Part shown: positions 17,134 through 24,989 of the stretch, one piece after another | Layout of the letters: each line of letters starts with the position of its first letter | Numbering within the stretch: the stretch's first letter is position 1 | NCBI RefSeq assembly: GCF_024648825.1 | Contig: NZ_JANBBE010000009.1 | Span: 62,001-126,000 of the forward strand | Reading direction: 5' to 3' | From: Lentzea californiensis | GTDB lineage: Bacteria > Actinomycetota > Actinomycetes > Mycobacteriales > Pseudonocardiaceae | DNA length: 64,000 bases | Made by a program: the position numbers and the translations under genes | Notes under the pieces: generated by a model | What the model was told of the DNA's origin: nothing | Database searches by the model: none | The model's input: the letters and a program-made list of their open reading frames with translations, nothing else

Positions 17134-19446
17134 TCAGTTCGCGACCAGGCGCCAGCGGTTGTCCGCGGAGCCGTTGTCGGAGTCCTGCACGACCTGCGCC
17201 CCCGCGGTGGTGGAGCCGTTGAGGACGCCGAGCAGCTTGCCGCTGTGGGCGTTGCGGATCTTGTAGGTGCCGTCGCCGTTGGAGACGAGCGTCCACCTGT
17301 GGTCGGCGGTGCCGTTGTCGGACCACTGCAGGACGCGGGCGTTGTCGGCGGTGGACATGTTCTCCACGCCGAGGACCTTGCCGCTGTGAACGTTGCGCAG
17401 CCGCACGTCGGCCCCGTCGGTGACGATCTGCCAGTTGTGGTCGGCGGTTCCGCTGTCGTGCCACTGCACGGCGAGGCCACCGTCCGCCGTGGACATGTTC
17501 TGGACGCCCAGCACCATGCCGGTGCCCGCGTTGACCAGCCGGTGGCTCGCGGTGGCGGCGCCGGTGTTCCAGTAGACGTTGTAGTTGAAGCCGTGGGCGT
17601 CGTGGAACGGCCCGAGGTTCACCCGCGTCCCGTTCGCCGTCGCGGTGAACGCCAGCGACGTCGTGCTGGTGCGCGTGACGGAACCGACGTCCAGCGAAGG
17701 CAGCCCGGACGGCTTGGTGTCGCCGTAGTTGCCGGCGAGCACCGCCGGGCCGTAGGTCAGCGCGACGACACCGGCGTTGTCGTTGGCGGGCTGGGCGATC
17801 ACGCGCATCGGCATTCGCAGCGCCACCACGTCGCCGGACGTCCACGAGCGCGTCAGGGACGCGTAGGTGCCGGGTGTCGTGGTCACGTTCTGCGCGACGC
17901 CGTTGACGCTGACGGTCGCGCCCGTGGTCCAGGCGGGGATGCGCAACCGCATCGTCCACGAGCCGGCCGCGTTGCCGGCGACGGTGAGCGTCGTGGTGTC
18001 GCTCGCCGGGTAGCTCGTGGTCTGGGTGACGGTGATGCCCCGCGACGACCACGTCAGCACCGACGGCGTGTACAGGTTCACCGTTAGGGTGCTGCCGCTG
18101 GAGAAGTAGATCGAGTCGGCGAGCTTGGTGTTGGTCTCCAGACCGGTGCCCTGGCAGCACCAGAACGTGCCGTAGTCCGTGCTCCAGTGGCCACCGCCCC
18201 ACGCCGGGCCGGTCTCGCCACGCCGGTGACCGGGGTTGAGCCCGGTGAAGTAGCAGGTGTGGCCGTGGGGGTCCGCCGGGTTCTGCTGGCCGATCAGGTG
18301 GTTGAGCAGGGCGCGCTCGTAGTAGTCGAAGTACGCCGCCCTGCCGGGGTCGGTCAGCCACAGCTCCCGGGTCAGCCTGAGCATGTTGTAGGTGTTGCAC
18401 GCCTCGCACGTGTCGGTGTTGAGGTAGGCGGCGATGGCGTTGGGGGCGCGGAAGTGCTCGGCCTGGCTGTTGCCGCCGATGACGTAGGTGTGCGCGCCGA
18501 TGGTGATGTTCCAGGCGTTGAGGGCGATGTCGCGGTAACGGGTGGTCCCCGTCGCCTTGTACTCGCGTGCCGCGCCGATCCACTTCGGCACCTGGGTGTT
18601 GGCGTGCAGGCCGTTCAGGCGGTCCTGGTTCGACGCCAGCGGGTCGAACACGGCGGCGTGGTCGAACCGCTGGGCCGTCGTCAGCCAGCGGGAGTCGCCC
18701 GTCTGCTGGTACAGGTCGGCGAGCACGGCGTTCATGCCACCGAACTCGGTGCCCAGAACGGACTGCATCCGGCTGTAGGAAAGCCGGGCCGTGCGCCAGT
18801 CCACCCATCCGGCGAGGCGCAGCAGCACGTCGCGCGCCTGGGTGTTGCCGATGTGGCGCCACACGTCCAGCAACCCGGCGAGGGTCTTGTGCAGCGAGTA
18901 GTACGAGACGGCCTTGGGGGAGCCGTTCTCCAGCGCGTCGAAGTCCGACTCGGGGAAGCCCGCCAGGTAGCCGGTGTTGAACCCGGCCGCCGCGTTGTTC
19001 GCCTGGCACTTGGCCAGTTCCGCGACCATCTGGTTCGCCTTGTCCCGGCACGTCGTGTCGCCCAGGACCGCCCACGCCTGCGCCCAGGCCGTCAGGAAGT
19101 GCCCCTGGCTGTGCGTGCGGAACGGGAAGTTCGGCGCCTCCCACCCGCCCAGAGCGGCGGCGCCGTTCGTGGACAGCCGGTGGTTGGCGCGGAAGTTGTA
19201 GAGCAGGCGGTCGACGTCGACGAAACGCAGGTAGGACAGCGTCCGGTTCTGGTTGTCCAGCCACCGGCCCGACGTCAGCCGGACCTCGGACAGGTCGAAC
19301 GGGTAGGCCGACACGCCGGTGTCGGCACGCACCGGCGGTACCGAGGCCGCCTGCGCGGAACCCGCCACCAGTGACGGCGCCGTGGTCGCGATGGCGGCCA
19401 CACCCGCGGCTTGGAAGAGCCTGCGTCGACTCAACGATGAGGACAT
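17134..19446 (-). CDS. Secreted GH127 beta-L-arabinofuranosidase-type enzyme with ricin-type lectin tail
   Basis: 770 residues. A twin-arginine signal (SRRRLFQAAGVAAIATTAPSL) is followed by a DUF1680/GH127 barrel (about residues 60-600). Residues matching the GH127 zinc/cysteine catalytic centre are present: Glu in IGGNSQAEHF, Cys in DTCEACNTYNMLRL, and the Cys pair in DYGTFWCCQGTG. The C-terminal 140 residues hold three repeats with QNMSTADGGLAVQWHDSG, ENMSTADNARVLQWSDNG and NGSTTAGAQVVQDSDNG, a ricin-type (CBM13-like) lectin. The expected role is release of beta-L-arabinofuranose from plant glycans. The ATG at 19446 has GGAGC seven bases ahead; a longer in-frame start would spoil the Tat signal. 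Two LacI-type palindromes lie upstream. Confidence 0.92.
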   Translation of the reverse strand: MSSSLSRRRLFQAAGVAAIATTAPSLVAGSAQAASVPPVRADTGVSAYPFDLSEVRLTSGRWLDNQNRTLSYLRFVDVDRLLYNFRANHRLSTNGAAALGGWEAPNFPFRTHSQGHFLTAWAQAWAVLGDTTCRDKANQMVAELAKCQANNAAAGFNTGYLAGFPESDFDALENGSPKAVSYYSLHKTLAGLLDVWRHIGNTQARDVLLRLAGWVDWRTARLSYSRMQSVLGTEFGGMNAVLADLYQQTGDSRWLTTAQRFDHAAVFDPLASNQDRLNGLHANTQVPKWIGAAREYKATGTTRYRDIALNAWNITIGAHTYVIGGNSQAEHFRAPNAIAAYLNTDTCEACNTYNMLRLTRELWLTDPGRAAYFDYYERALLNHLIGQQNPADPHGHTCYFTGLNPGHRRGETGPAWGGGHWSTDYGTFWCCQGTGLETNTKLADSIYFSSGSTLTVNLYTPSVLTWSSRGITVTQTTSYPASDTTTLTVAGNAAGSWTMRLRIPAWTTGATVSVNGVAQNVTTTPGTYASLTRSWTSGDVVALRMPMRVIAQPANDNAGVVALTYGPAVLAGNYGDTKPSGLPSLDVGSVTRTSTTSLAFTATANGTRVNLGPFHDAHGFNYNVYWNTGAATASHRLVNAGTGMVLGVQNMSTADGGLAVQWHDSGTADHNWQIVTDGADVRLRNVHSGKVLGVENMSTADNARVLQWSDNGTADHRWTLVSNGDGTYKIRNAHSGKLLGVLNGSTTAGAQVVQDSDNGSADNRWRLVAN

Positions 19447-19522
19447 GAGGATGCTCCAGTGGCTCGGCGAAACTGCAGTCGCGGCGCGCAACGGAATGTA
19501 GCCACGTCGTTGCCGACAGGTC

Positions 19523-19541
19523 AACGCTCAATGTGAGCGTT
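19523..19541. promoter_or_regulatory. Inverted repeat AACGCTCA-ATG-TGAGCGTT upstream of GH127
   Basis: An 8-bp perfect inverted repeat with a 3-bp spacer, 77-95 bp before the GH127 start. The GAGCG/CGCTC cores resemble LacI-family operators. It is probably one of two repressor sites for the arabinofuranosidase gene. Confidence 0.6.
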
Positions 19542-19597
19542 AACTTTGAGCAAAGTCGGGACCGCGAGCATCTCCCATGTCTCGATCAGGCTTGATC

Positions 19598-19611
19598 TGT
19601 TAGCGCTCACA
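19598..19611. promoter_or_regulatory. LacI-type box TGTTAGCGCTCACA upstream of GH127
   Basis: A near-palindrome centred on AGCGCT, 75 bp from the inverted repeat at 19523. The spacing (about seven helical turns) would allow looping. The rest of the 19447-19773 gap has no convincing gene; a short in-frame tail ending MERRRIDGDIEDQVARLKG at 19768 may be a gene remnant. Confidence 0.6.
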
Positions 19612-19773
19612 GACGCGGCGGCCGACGCTTCTCGCAGGGCGCCGCTCGCCTCGCAGGCCTTGCGGACGCGCTCGCCGTGAGCCGGGTCGGCTTTGCTGAA
19701 GTGGGTGATGGAGCGCCGGCGCATCGACGGCGACATCGAGGACCAGGTCGCCCGCCTGAAGGGCTGAGCGGCC

Positions 19774-20400
19774 TCAGCCGCGCTTGCGCCGGGCCGGCGT
19801 GATCGCCGGTTCGTGCTCCGGGCAGTCCGTGCGCAGGTCCGCCAGCGGCAGCGGGATGCGCAGCAGGTGGCAGTGGTGGGGCGCGTCCGGCTCGGGGTAC
19901 TCGTCGCGCCCGAAGAAGCGGCACGTCGTGCACGTGTGCGTCACGCTCACCACGCCCGCGCGCTGGAGGTCCGCGATCGCGCGCAGGAGCGTGTGCAGTG
20001 TGATCGCCCTGTCCTGCTCGGAGATCCCGGCGAGCGCGGCCGTCAGCGGATCGTCCCAGGAGGACAGTCCTCGTGCGACCTCCTGGCCGGTGCCGGTCAG
20101 CGCCAGCGACCGGCGGCGGCCGTCCGTGCCGGGCGAGCGCGTCACGAGTTCCTTGCGCTCCAACGCACTCACCGCGTCGGACATCGTCGGGGTCGTGACG
20201 TCGAACTCCGCGGCGAGCGCGGCCACCTCGCCGCGGGCCTGGGAGTGCCGCGCCAGTGCCAGCACGGCCTGCTGCTGCAACGGCGACAGCCCGTGCTCCC
20301 TGGCGGTGCGCTGGGCCAGTGAACGCATGCCGTGCCCGAGCCGCTCGAGCGCGTCGGCCAGCCGCCGGTCGAGCCCGGCCGTGCCGTCGGTGTCAGTCAT
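19774..20400 (-). CDS. MarR-family regulator with Cys/His-rich C-terminal extension
   Basis: 208 residues. A MarR winged helix occupies residues 1-140 (GLSPLQQQAVLALARHSQ, FDVTTPTMSDAVSALERKELVTRSPGTDGRRRSLALT). An added tail carries CTTCRFF, then HHCHLL, then DCPEHEP: four cysteines and three histidines in 45 residues, an apparent metal site or thiol switch. The start at 20400 is the ATG directly before the MTDTDGTAGLDRRL opening. It is transcribed away from a protoglobin remnant, redoxin and AhpD-like operon, so it probably represses that operon and itself through the palindrome in the intergenic region, responding to oxidants, NO or metal (inference). Confidence 0.88.
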   Translation of the reverse strand: MTDTDGTAGLDRRLADALERLGHGMRSLAQRTAREHGLSPLQQQAVLALARHSQARGEVAALAAEFDVTTPTMSDAVSALERKELVTRSPGTDGRRRSLALTGTGQEVARGLSSWDDPLTAALAGISEQDRAITLHTLLRAIADLQRAGVVSVTHTCTTCRFFGRDEYPEPDAPHHCHLLRIPLPLADLRTDCPEHEPAITPARRKRG

Positions 20401-20468
20401 GCGATCCGCCTCGCCGGTGGGACTTTCCACGGCGATGGTACGTGCCGTCCGCACTGAGACCTGGATCA

Positions 20469-20499
20469 CCTACCCCGGGAAGTGGGTAGGACTCCTACC
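20469..20499. promoter_or_regulatory. Probable MarR operator: three GGGTAGG/CCTACC half-sites
   Basis: The sequence contains CCTACCC (20469-20475), GGGTAGG (20484-20490) and CCTACC (20494-20499). The last two form the perfect 15-mer GGTAGGACTCCTACC at 20485-20499. It lies between the divergent MarR gene and the redox operon, 60-90 bp before the first plus-strand start, the expected position for autoregulation. Confidence 0.7.
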
Positions 20500-20558
20500 T
20501 AGTTTGTGGCAGTCTGTGGTCACTCCACCGCGGAACTCCACCTCGTGAAGGAAGCGAC

Positions 20559-20960
20559 ATGACGTCTCCCGATCCCGTCCCGGGCTACACCCACGACGAT
20601 TCCGGTCTCGCGCCGTCACCGGTCTCGGCGGCCGACCTCGAGCTGCTGACGGCGAGCGTCCTCTTCGGATCGGCGGACCAGCAGGCGTTGCGCACGGCCG
20701 CTGAGGTCCTCAGTGGACAGATCGACTTCTCCACGCCGGACGGCATGCCGATCGACGACTGCCTGGCGCGTGTGCGGGCACGGTCCGGGCACTGGATCAT
20801 CGACACCTGCACCCGCCCGTACGACGAGCGCTGGCTGGCCTGCCAGCACGGGATCGCCCTGCGGCACACCGGCGTGGTTCAAGGCGGTCACGCTGCAGGT
20901 CACGCTGCAGGTCGCGCTCTGGTCGCAGCCCTACGCGGGCCGGACCTGGTGACGCCGTGA
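20559..20960 (+). pseudogene. Truncated protoglobin remnant
   Basis: The opening PGYTHDDSGLAPSPVSAADLELLTASVLFG and the segment ARVRARSGHWIIDTCTRPYDERWLACQHGIALRH are those of a protoglobin (single-domain haem sensor/globin). About 19 residues that normally follow GQID (the WYGF...HPHL helix) are missing. After GIALRHTG about 50 further residues are absent and the frame shifts by one: the expected C-terminus WFKAVTLQ...VALWSQPYAG is in the other frame up to 20952. That tail holds a 12-bp tandem duplication (20887-20898 and 20899-20910). In frame the product is 133 residues and ends in GTGA overlapping the redoxin start. I infer a dead or heavily cut haem protein kept as the operon leader. Confidence 0.75.
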
Positions 20961-21484
20961 GCCTCCTGCTGTCCCCGTCGAGCGGTCTCCTGACGCCCGC
21001 CATGCCCTGGGAGACGACCGAATGGTTCAACGGCGAGCCGTTGAACCTGGCCCAGCTGCACGGCCGCGTGGTGGTGCTCGAAGCGTTCCAGATGCTGTGC
21101 CCCAGCTGCGTGAGCCATGCCCTTCCCCAGGCGGTGCGGCTGTCCAGGACCTTCGGTGACGAACTGGCCGTCATCGGCCTGCACACCGTGTTCGAACACC
21201 ACCAGGCCATGACACCGGCGAGCCTCGAGGCGTTCCTGCACGAGTACCGCATCCCGTTCCCGGTCGGTGTCGACGCGCCGCGCAGTGCGCACCCGGCACC
21301 GGTCACCTTCAGCCGCTACCGCATGCAGGGCACGCCCACCACGGTCCTCATCGACCGCGACGGCATGCTGCGCGGCCAGACACTCGGCCCGGTTGACGAC
21401 ATGTCGCTGGCCTCGGCCGTCACCAGGTTGCTCGACGGCGCCGTACCGCCCGCGATCTGCGCCATCGACGGCACCTGCACCTGA
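20957..21484 (+). CDS. Thioredoxin-fold redoxin (TlpA/AhpC-like)
   Basis: 175 residues with a thioredoxin fold: LAQLHGRVVVLEAFQMLCPSC carries the CPSC redox pair near residue 45, and MQGTPTTVLIDRDGMLRG supplies the cis-proline (GTPTT) and the following strands. A long insertion between (LHTVFEHHQAMTPASLEAFLHEY) is usual for redoxins of this group. No signal peptide. It probably reduces thiols or peroxides together with the AhpD-like protein encoded next. GTG start overlapping the preceding stop (GTGA); the last residues ICAIDGTCT add two more cysteines that could be a resolving pair. Confidence 0.87.
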   Translation: MSLLLSPSSGLLTPAMPWETTEWFNGEPLNLAQLHGRVVVLEAFQMLCPSCVSHALPQAVRLSRTFGDELAVIGLHTVFEHHQAMTPASLEAFLHEYRIPFPVGVDAPRSAHPAPVTFSRYRMQGTPTTVLIDRDGMLRGQTLGPVDDMSLASAVTRLLDGAVPPAICAIDGTCT

Positions 21485-21518
21485 CCCACCCCCGTTCCAC
21501 GTCCAGAGGAGAACCACC

Positions 21519-22058
21519 ATGTCCCGCGTCGAACTCACCAACCCCGACCAGATCACCGACGAGCGCGCCGAGACCCTCGCGCAGATCAAGGGCGCCTTCG
21601 GCGTCGTGCCCAACATGTTCAAGGCCGTCGCCCACTCGCCCGCCGCGCTGCAGAGCATGTGGGCGCAGTTCGGGGCGCTGGGCAAGGGCGCGCTCGGCGC
21701 CAAGCTCGGCGAGATGGTCGCGGTCGCCGTGGCCGACCAGAACCGTTGCGACTACTGCCTCTCCGCGCACACCATGCTCGGCAGGAAGGCGGGTGCCACC
21801 GCCGAGGAGATGAGCAGCGCCCAGAACGGCAGGTCCGGCGACCCGCGCACCGCCGCCGTGCTGACGTTCGCCACCACCCTGGTCGAGAAGCGCGGCCAGA
21901 TCGCCGACGCCGACGTCCAGGCCGCGCGCGACGCCGGGCTGAGCCAGGAGGAGATCGTCGAGACGGTGGCGCACGTGGCCCTCAACGTGTTCACCAACTA
22001 CGTCAACGTCGCCCTGGACGTCCCGGTCGACTTCACCCGCGTGGCGCTGACCCGCTGA
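21519..22058 (+). CDS. AhpD/carboxymuconolactone decarboxylase-family peroxidase-like protein
   Basis: 179 residues of the CMD/AhpD fold. The catalytic motif is NRCDYCLSAHTMLGRKAG: a CxxC pair with the following histidine, as in AhpD proteins. AFGVVPNMFKAVAHSP at the start is the usual uridine-nucleotide-like helix of this group. It likely acts as a small thiol peroxidase or disulfide reductase partner of the redoxin. AGAGGAG lies ten bases before the ATG at 21519. End of the MarR-controlled operon; 129 bp without a gene follow. Confidence 0.9.
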   Translation: MSRVELTNPDQITDERAETLAQIKGAFGVVPNMFKAVAHSPAALQSMWAQFGALGKGALGAKLGEMVAVAVADQNRCDYCLSAHTMLGRKAGATAEEMSSAQNGRSGDPRTAAVLTFATTLVEKRGQIADADVQAARDAGLSQEEIVETVAHVALNVFTNYVNVALDVPVDFTRVALTR

Positions 22059-22187
22059 CGGCGGCGGACGAGGAGCCCGGCATGCTGGCGGTCCCGGCAC
22101 ACCGCCGCAACCGGGCTCTAGTCCGAAAGTACGAGATGCCGATCCGGTGTGGGGCAACCGCTTTCCCCGCGCCCTAGCGTCGCGATC

Positions 22188-22640
22188 ATGACTACTGCAA
22201 CCGGCAGGACCACGCCGCCGGGCACCATCATCGCGGCCTTCGTCGGGTTCCTCGCGTCGTGCGTCTTCGCCGTGACGTCCGTGGGTGTGCTCGTCGGCAC
22301 GCGCGACGACCTGGTGGAGGCGCTGAGGGCGTCCGGAACGGCGATGACCGAGGAGCAGCTGCAGAGCGCGGCCACGTTCACCCAGCTGCTGTTCGCGGGC
22401 ATCGCGCTGGTGATCGCACTGGTGCAGCTGTGGCTCGCGTTCAAGCTCAGGTCCGGCCGCAACTGGGCGAGGATCCTGCTGACCGTGTTCACGGTGTTCC
22501 AGGTGGCATCGCTGTTCATCGGCGAGGGGACCGTGACCCTTCCCGCGTACGGCGGCGCGGCGGTCGCGGCGATGGCGGTGGTGGCGAGCTACCTGCCCGC
22601 CTCCAACGTCTACGTCGACACGGTCAAACGGGCGGGGTAG
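22188..22640 (+). CDS. Small four-helix membrane protein, unknown function
   Basis: 150 residues with four predicted membrane segments (IIAAFVGFLASCVFAV, TQLLFAGIALVIALVQLWLAF, ILLTVFTVFQVASLFI, AAVAAMAVVASYL). Similar proteins are common in actinomycetes and unassigned. The extracytoplasmic loop holds a TRDDLVEALRASGTAMTEEQLQSA helix. It is 37 bp upstream of a histidine kinase gene and may be co-transcribed with it. Confidence 0.75.
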   Translation: MTTATGRTTPPGTIIAAFVGFLASCVFAVTSVGVLVGTRDDLVEALRASGTAMTEEQLQSAATFTQLLFAGIALVIALVQLWLAFKLRSGRNWARILLTVFTVFQVASLFIGEGTVTLPAYGGAAVAAMAVVASYLPASNVYVDTVKRAG

Positions 22641-22677
22641 CGGCGTCCCGCGCCGGGAACGGGGCCAGAATGCCGGT

Positions 22678-23838
22678 ATGACCGCAGGGGGAACGCCGGC
22701 GCGGCGGAGCGTGTTCGTGGCCGAGGTCGCCGCGCTGGTCATGGCGGTGGTGGCGGACTCAGTCCTCGCGGTGCGCGGGGACGGTGCCCGGGGTGTGCTC
22801 GGGCCGCTGATCGCCACGGTCGTGCCGTACGCGGGTGAGGCCGCCGCGGTCCTCGCGGTCCTGCGGCGCCGGTTCCCCCGGCGGATCGAACTGCTGGCGG
22901 GCGCTGTCCTGGGACTGTCTCTGCTGGGCACGGCCGTCGCGGAGTTCGTGGAACGGGCTCCCGTGCGGCCGCCGGTGACGGAGGTGCTGGCGGTGCTGTT
23001 GCTGGCCGCCGCCGGTTGCCGCCGGCTCCCTCCGGCGCGGGCGGCGGTGCTCGCCATCGCCGCCTGCGTCACCGTCGTGCTCGCCCCGGTCGTGCGCTAC
23101 GGCCTCGACTCGGTGATCCCCGTGGCCGCCGCGGTGGCCTGGGGCGCCGCACTGGTGCTGGGCCTGATCCTGCGCGACGCGGACGCCCGGCATCGCCGCG
23201 AGCTGGAACGCGTCCGCAACGAGGACCGGTTGCAGCTCGCGCGGGACCTGCACGACCTGGTGGCGCACCACGTCACCGGCATCGTGGTGCGGACCCGCGC
23301 GGCCCAGGCGCTGGCCGCCAACCCGGCGGCGCCGGTCCAGGACCCCGCCGAGCTCTACGACCAGATCGAGCACGCGGCGGCAGAGGCGCTGACCGCGACG
23401 CGCGGCCTGGTCGGCGTGCTGCGCAGCGACGAGCCGCTGCCGTCCCCGAGCCTCGCGCTGGGTGACGTGGTGCGCGCGGCGGCAGGGGAGGCGCCGGTGC
23501 ACGTGGCTGCCGACGTCGAGGCACTTCCGTTGCCACCACAGGTTTCCGTCGCGCTGCACCGGGTGTTGCTGGAGGCGCTGACCAACGTCCGGCGCCACTC
23601 GCGTCCTACCTTCGTGAAGGTCGCGGCGCGGTCCGAGGAGGGTTTTCTGGTGCTGGAGGTCGACAACGACGGTGTGCCGCCCGGTGTCGCGGCCGAGCAC
23701 GGGCACGGCGTCATCGGCATGACCGAGCGCATGGCCGCGGTGGGCGGAGAGCTCGCCGCGGGCCCGCACGGGGACGGCGGCTGGCGGGTGGCCGCACGGG
23801 TGCCGGACGACTTCGACGGCCTGCCGAGGGGGCTCTGA
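22678..23838 (+). CDS. DesK/NarL-type sensor histidine kinase
   Basis: 386 residues. Five to six membrane helices occupy residues 10-165, with almost no extracellular loop, so the signal is probably sensed in the membrane. The HisKA_3 dimerisation helix LARDLHDLVAHHVTGIVVRTRAAQA carries the phospho-accepting His near residue 190. The ATPase N box is LLEALTNVRRHS; the G box is GHGVIGMTERMAAVGG. Its stop overlaps the start of the response regulator (ATGA). Confidence 0.93.
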   Translation: MTAGGTPARRSVFVAEVAALVMAVVADSVLAVRGDGARGVLGPLIATVVPYAGEAAAVLAVLRRRFPRRIELLAGAVLGLSLLGTAVAEFVERAPVRPPVTEVLAVLLLAAAGCRRLPPARAAVLAIAACVTVVLAPVVRYGLDSVIPVAAAVAWGAALVLGLILRDADARHRRELERVRNEDRLQLARDLHDLVAHHVTGIVVRTRAAQALAANPAAPVQDPAELYDQIEHAAAEALTATRGLVGVLRSDEPLPSPSLALGDVVRAAAGEAPVHVAADVEALPLPPQVSVALHRVLLEALTNVRRHSRPTFVKVAARSEEGFLVLEVDNDGVPPGVAAEHGHGVIGMTERMAAVGGELAAGPHGDGGWRVAARVPDDFDGLPRGL

Positions 23839-24482
23839 TGACGATCCGCGTGCTGATCGCCGACGACCAGACCCTCGTGCGCACCGGCTTCCGGCTGGTC
23901 CTCGACGCCGAGCCCGGCATCAAGGTGATCAGCGAGGCCGCCGACGGCGAGGCGGCGGTGCGCATGGCGCGGCAGCTGCGTCCCGACGTGACGCTGATGG
24001 ACATCCGCATGCCGAAGCTGGACGGCCTGCGGGCGACCGAGCTGCTGGCGGGACCAGGCGTCGAGAACCCGTTGCGGGTGCTGGTCGTCACCACCTACGA
24101 CGTTGACGCGAACGTCTACGCCGCGTTGCTCGCCGGGGCCTGCGGGTTCCTGGTCAAGGACGCCCGGCCGCGGTTGCTGGTGGAGGCGGTGCACGCCGCG
24201 GTGCGGGGTGAGGCGCTGGTGTCGCCCGCCGTCACGGTGCGGCTGCTCGCGCACTTCACCGCGGGCAACGGGCGCGAACACGCGGGCACGCCGCTGACCG
24301 GCCGTGAGCTCGACGCCGTGCTGGCGGTGGCACGCGGTCTGACCAACGCCGAGATCGCCGGCCACCTGAACGTCTCGCTGTCGACGGTGAAGTCGCACCT
24401 GGCCAACGCGGGCGGCAAGATCGGCGCGCGCAACCGCACCGAGATCGCGATCTGGGCGTGGCGCAACGGCCTGCTCAGGTGA
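23838..24482 (+). CDS. NarL/LuxR-family response regulator
   Basis: 214 residues. Receiver domain: IADDQTLVRTGFR, phospho-acceptor Asp in VTLMDIRMPKLDGL (about residue 54), Thr in LVVTTYD and Lys in FLVKDARP. LuxR-type HTH at the C-terminus: LTGRELDAVLAVARGLTNAEIAGHLNVSLSTVKSHL. Partner of the kinase above; the target is unknown. Its last bases overlap the convergent RDD gene. Confidence 0.94.
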   Translation: MTIRVLIADDQTLVRTGFRLVLDAEPGIKVISEAADGEAAVRMARQLRPDVTLMDIRMPKLDGLRATELLAGPGVENPLRVLVVTTYDVDANVYAALLAGACGFLVKDARPRLLVEAVHAAVRGEALVSPAVTVRLLAHFTAGNGREHAGTPLTGRELDAVLAVARGLTNAEIAGHLNVSLSTVKSHLANAGGKIGARNRTEIAIWAWRNGLLR

Positions 24483-24936
24483 CGGTGCGGCGCACCACGA
24501 CCGTGCCGGCGACCATGTCGCCGAGCCGCTGGTTGCGGGGCGTCACGGCGATCAGCACGGCGCCGACCAGCCCCAGCAGCAACCCGTCCACCGCCATCAG
24601 CAGCCACCGCACGAGGTAGGCCCGCAACGAGGGCTCGCCGCCGTGCAGCGTGGTGATCCGCAGGCCCAGCCACCGCATCGCCGGCGTCGAACCGCCGTGC
24701 CGGTGCGGGTACCACACCTCGATCCACAGCACCCCGAGCAACGACACCACGGCCACCGTCGCGAACGGCATCACCTCGAACACCTCCGGCGTCATGCCGA
24801 GCTTGATCAGCGGCAACGACAGCAGGACGCCGAGGACCAGGCTCAGGACGGCGGCGACCACCAGGAGGGCGAACTCGATGACGTGCTGCCAGTAACGGCG
24901 CAGGACGATCGACCGGGCATCGGCATCGGTGGCCAC
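24475..24936 (-). CDS. RDD-family membrane protein
   Basis: 153 residues with three to four membrane helices. RDD marks are the WYPHRHGGSTPAMRWLGLRITTLHGGEPSLRAYLVRW segment, seen in parts, and the RLGDMVAGTVVV tail (TPRNQRLGDMVAGT). Such proteins are linked to ion or osmolyte transport but mostly unassigned. Start chosen as GTG at 24936 (VATDADARSIVLRRYWQHVIEFA). It is convergent with the response regulator, sharing eight bases. Confidence 0.8.
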   Translation of the reverse strand: MATDADARSIVLRRYWQHVIEFALLVVAAVLSLVLGVLLSLPLIKLGMTPEVFEVMPFATVAVVSLLGVLWIEVWYPHRHGGSTPAMRWLGLRITTLHGGEPSLRAYLVRWLLMAVDGLLLGLVGAVLIAVTPRNQRLGDMVAGTVVVRRTVT

Positions 24937-24989
24937 CCGGCCATCATGCCAAGGCCCGCAACCCGCCGGGTGGCGCCCCTCGCCCCGTC

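Noticed and set aside
19521..19768. Short frames in the gap between GH127 and MarR
   Set aside because: No start with a ribosome site and no known domain; at best a remnant (ending RRRIDGDIEDQVARLKG).
20887..20910. 12-bp tandem duplication considered as a regulatory direct repeat
   Set aside because: It lies inside the former protoglobin C-terminus and duplicates the codons for VTLQ, so it is better explained as slippage in a decaying gene.
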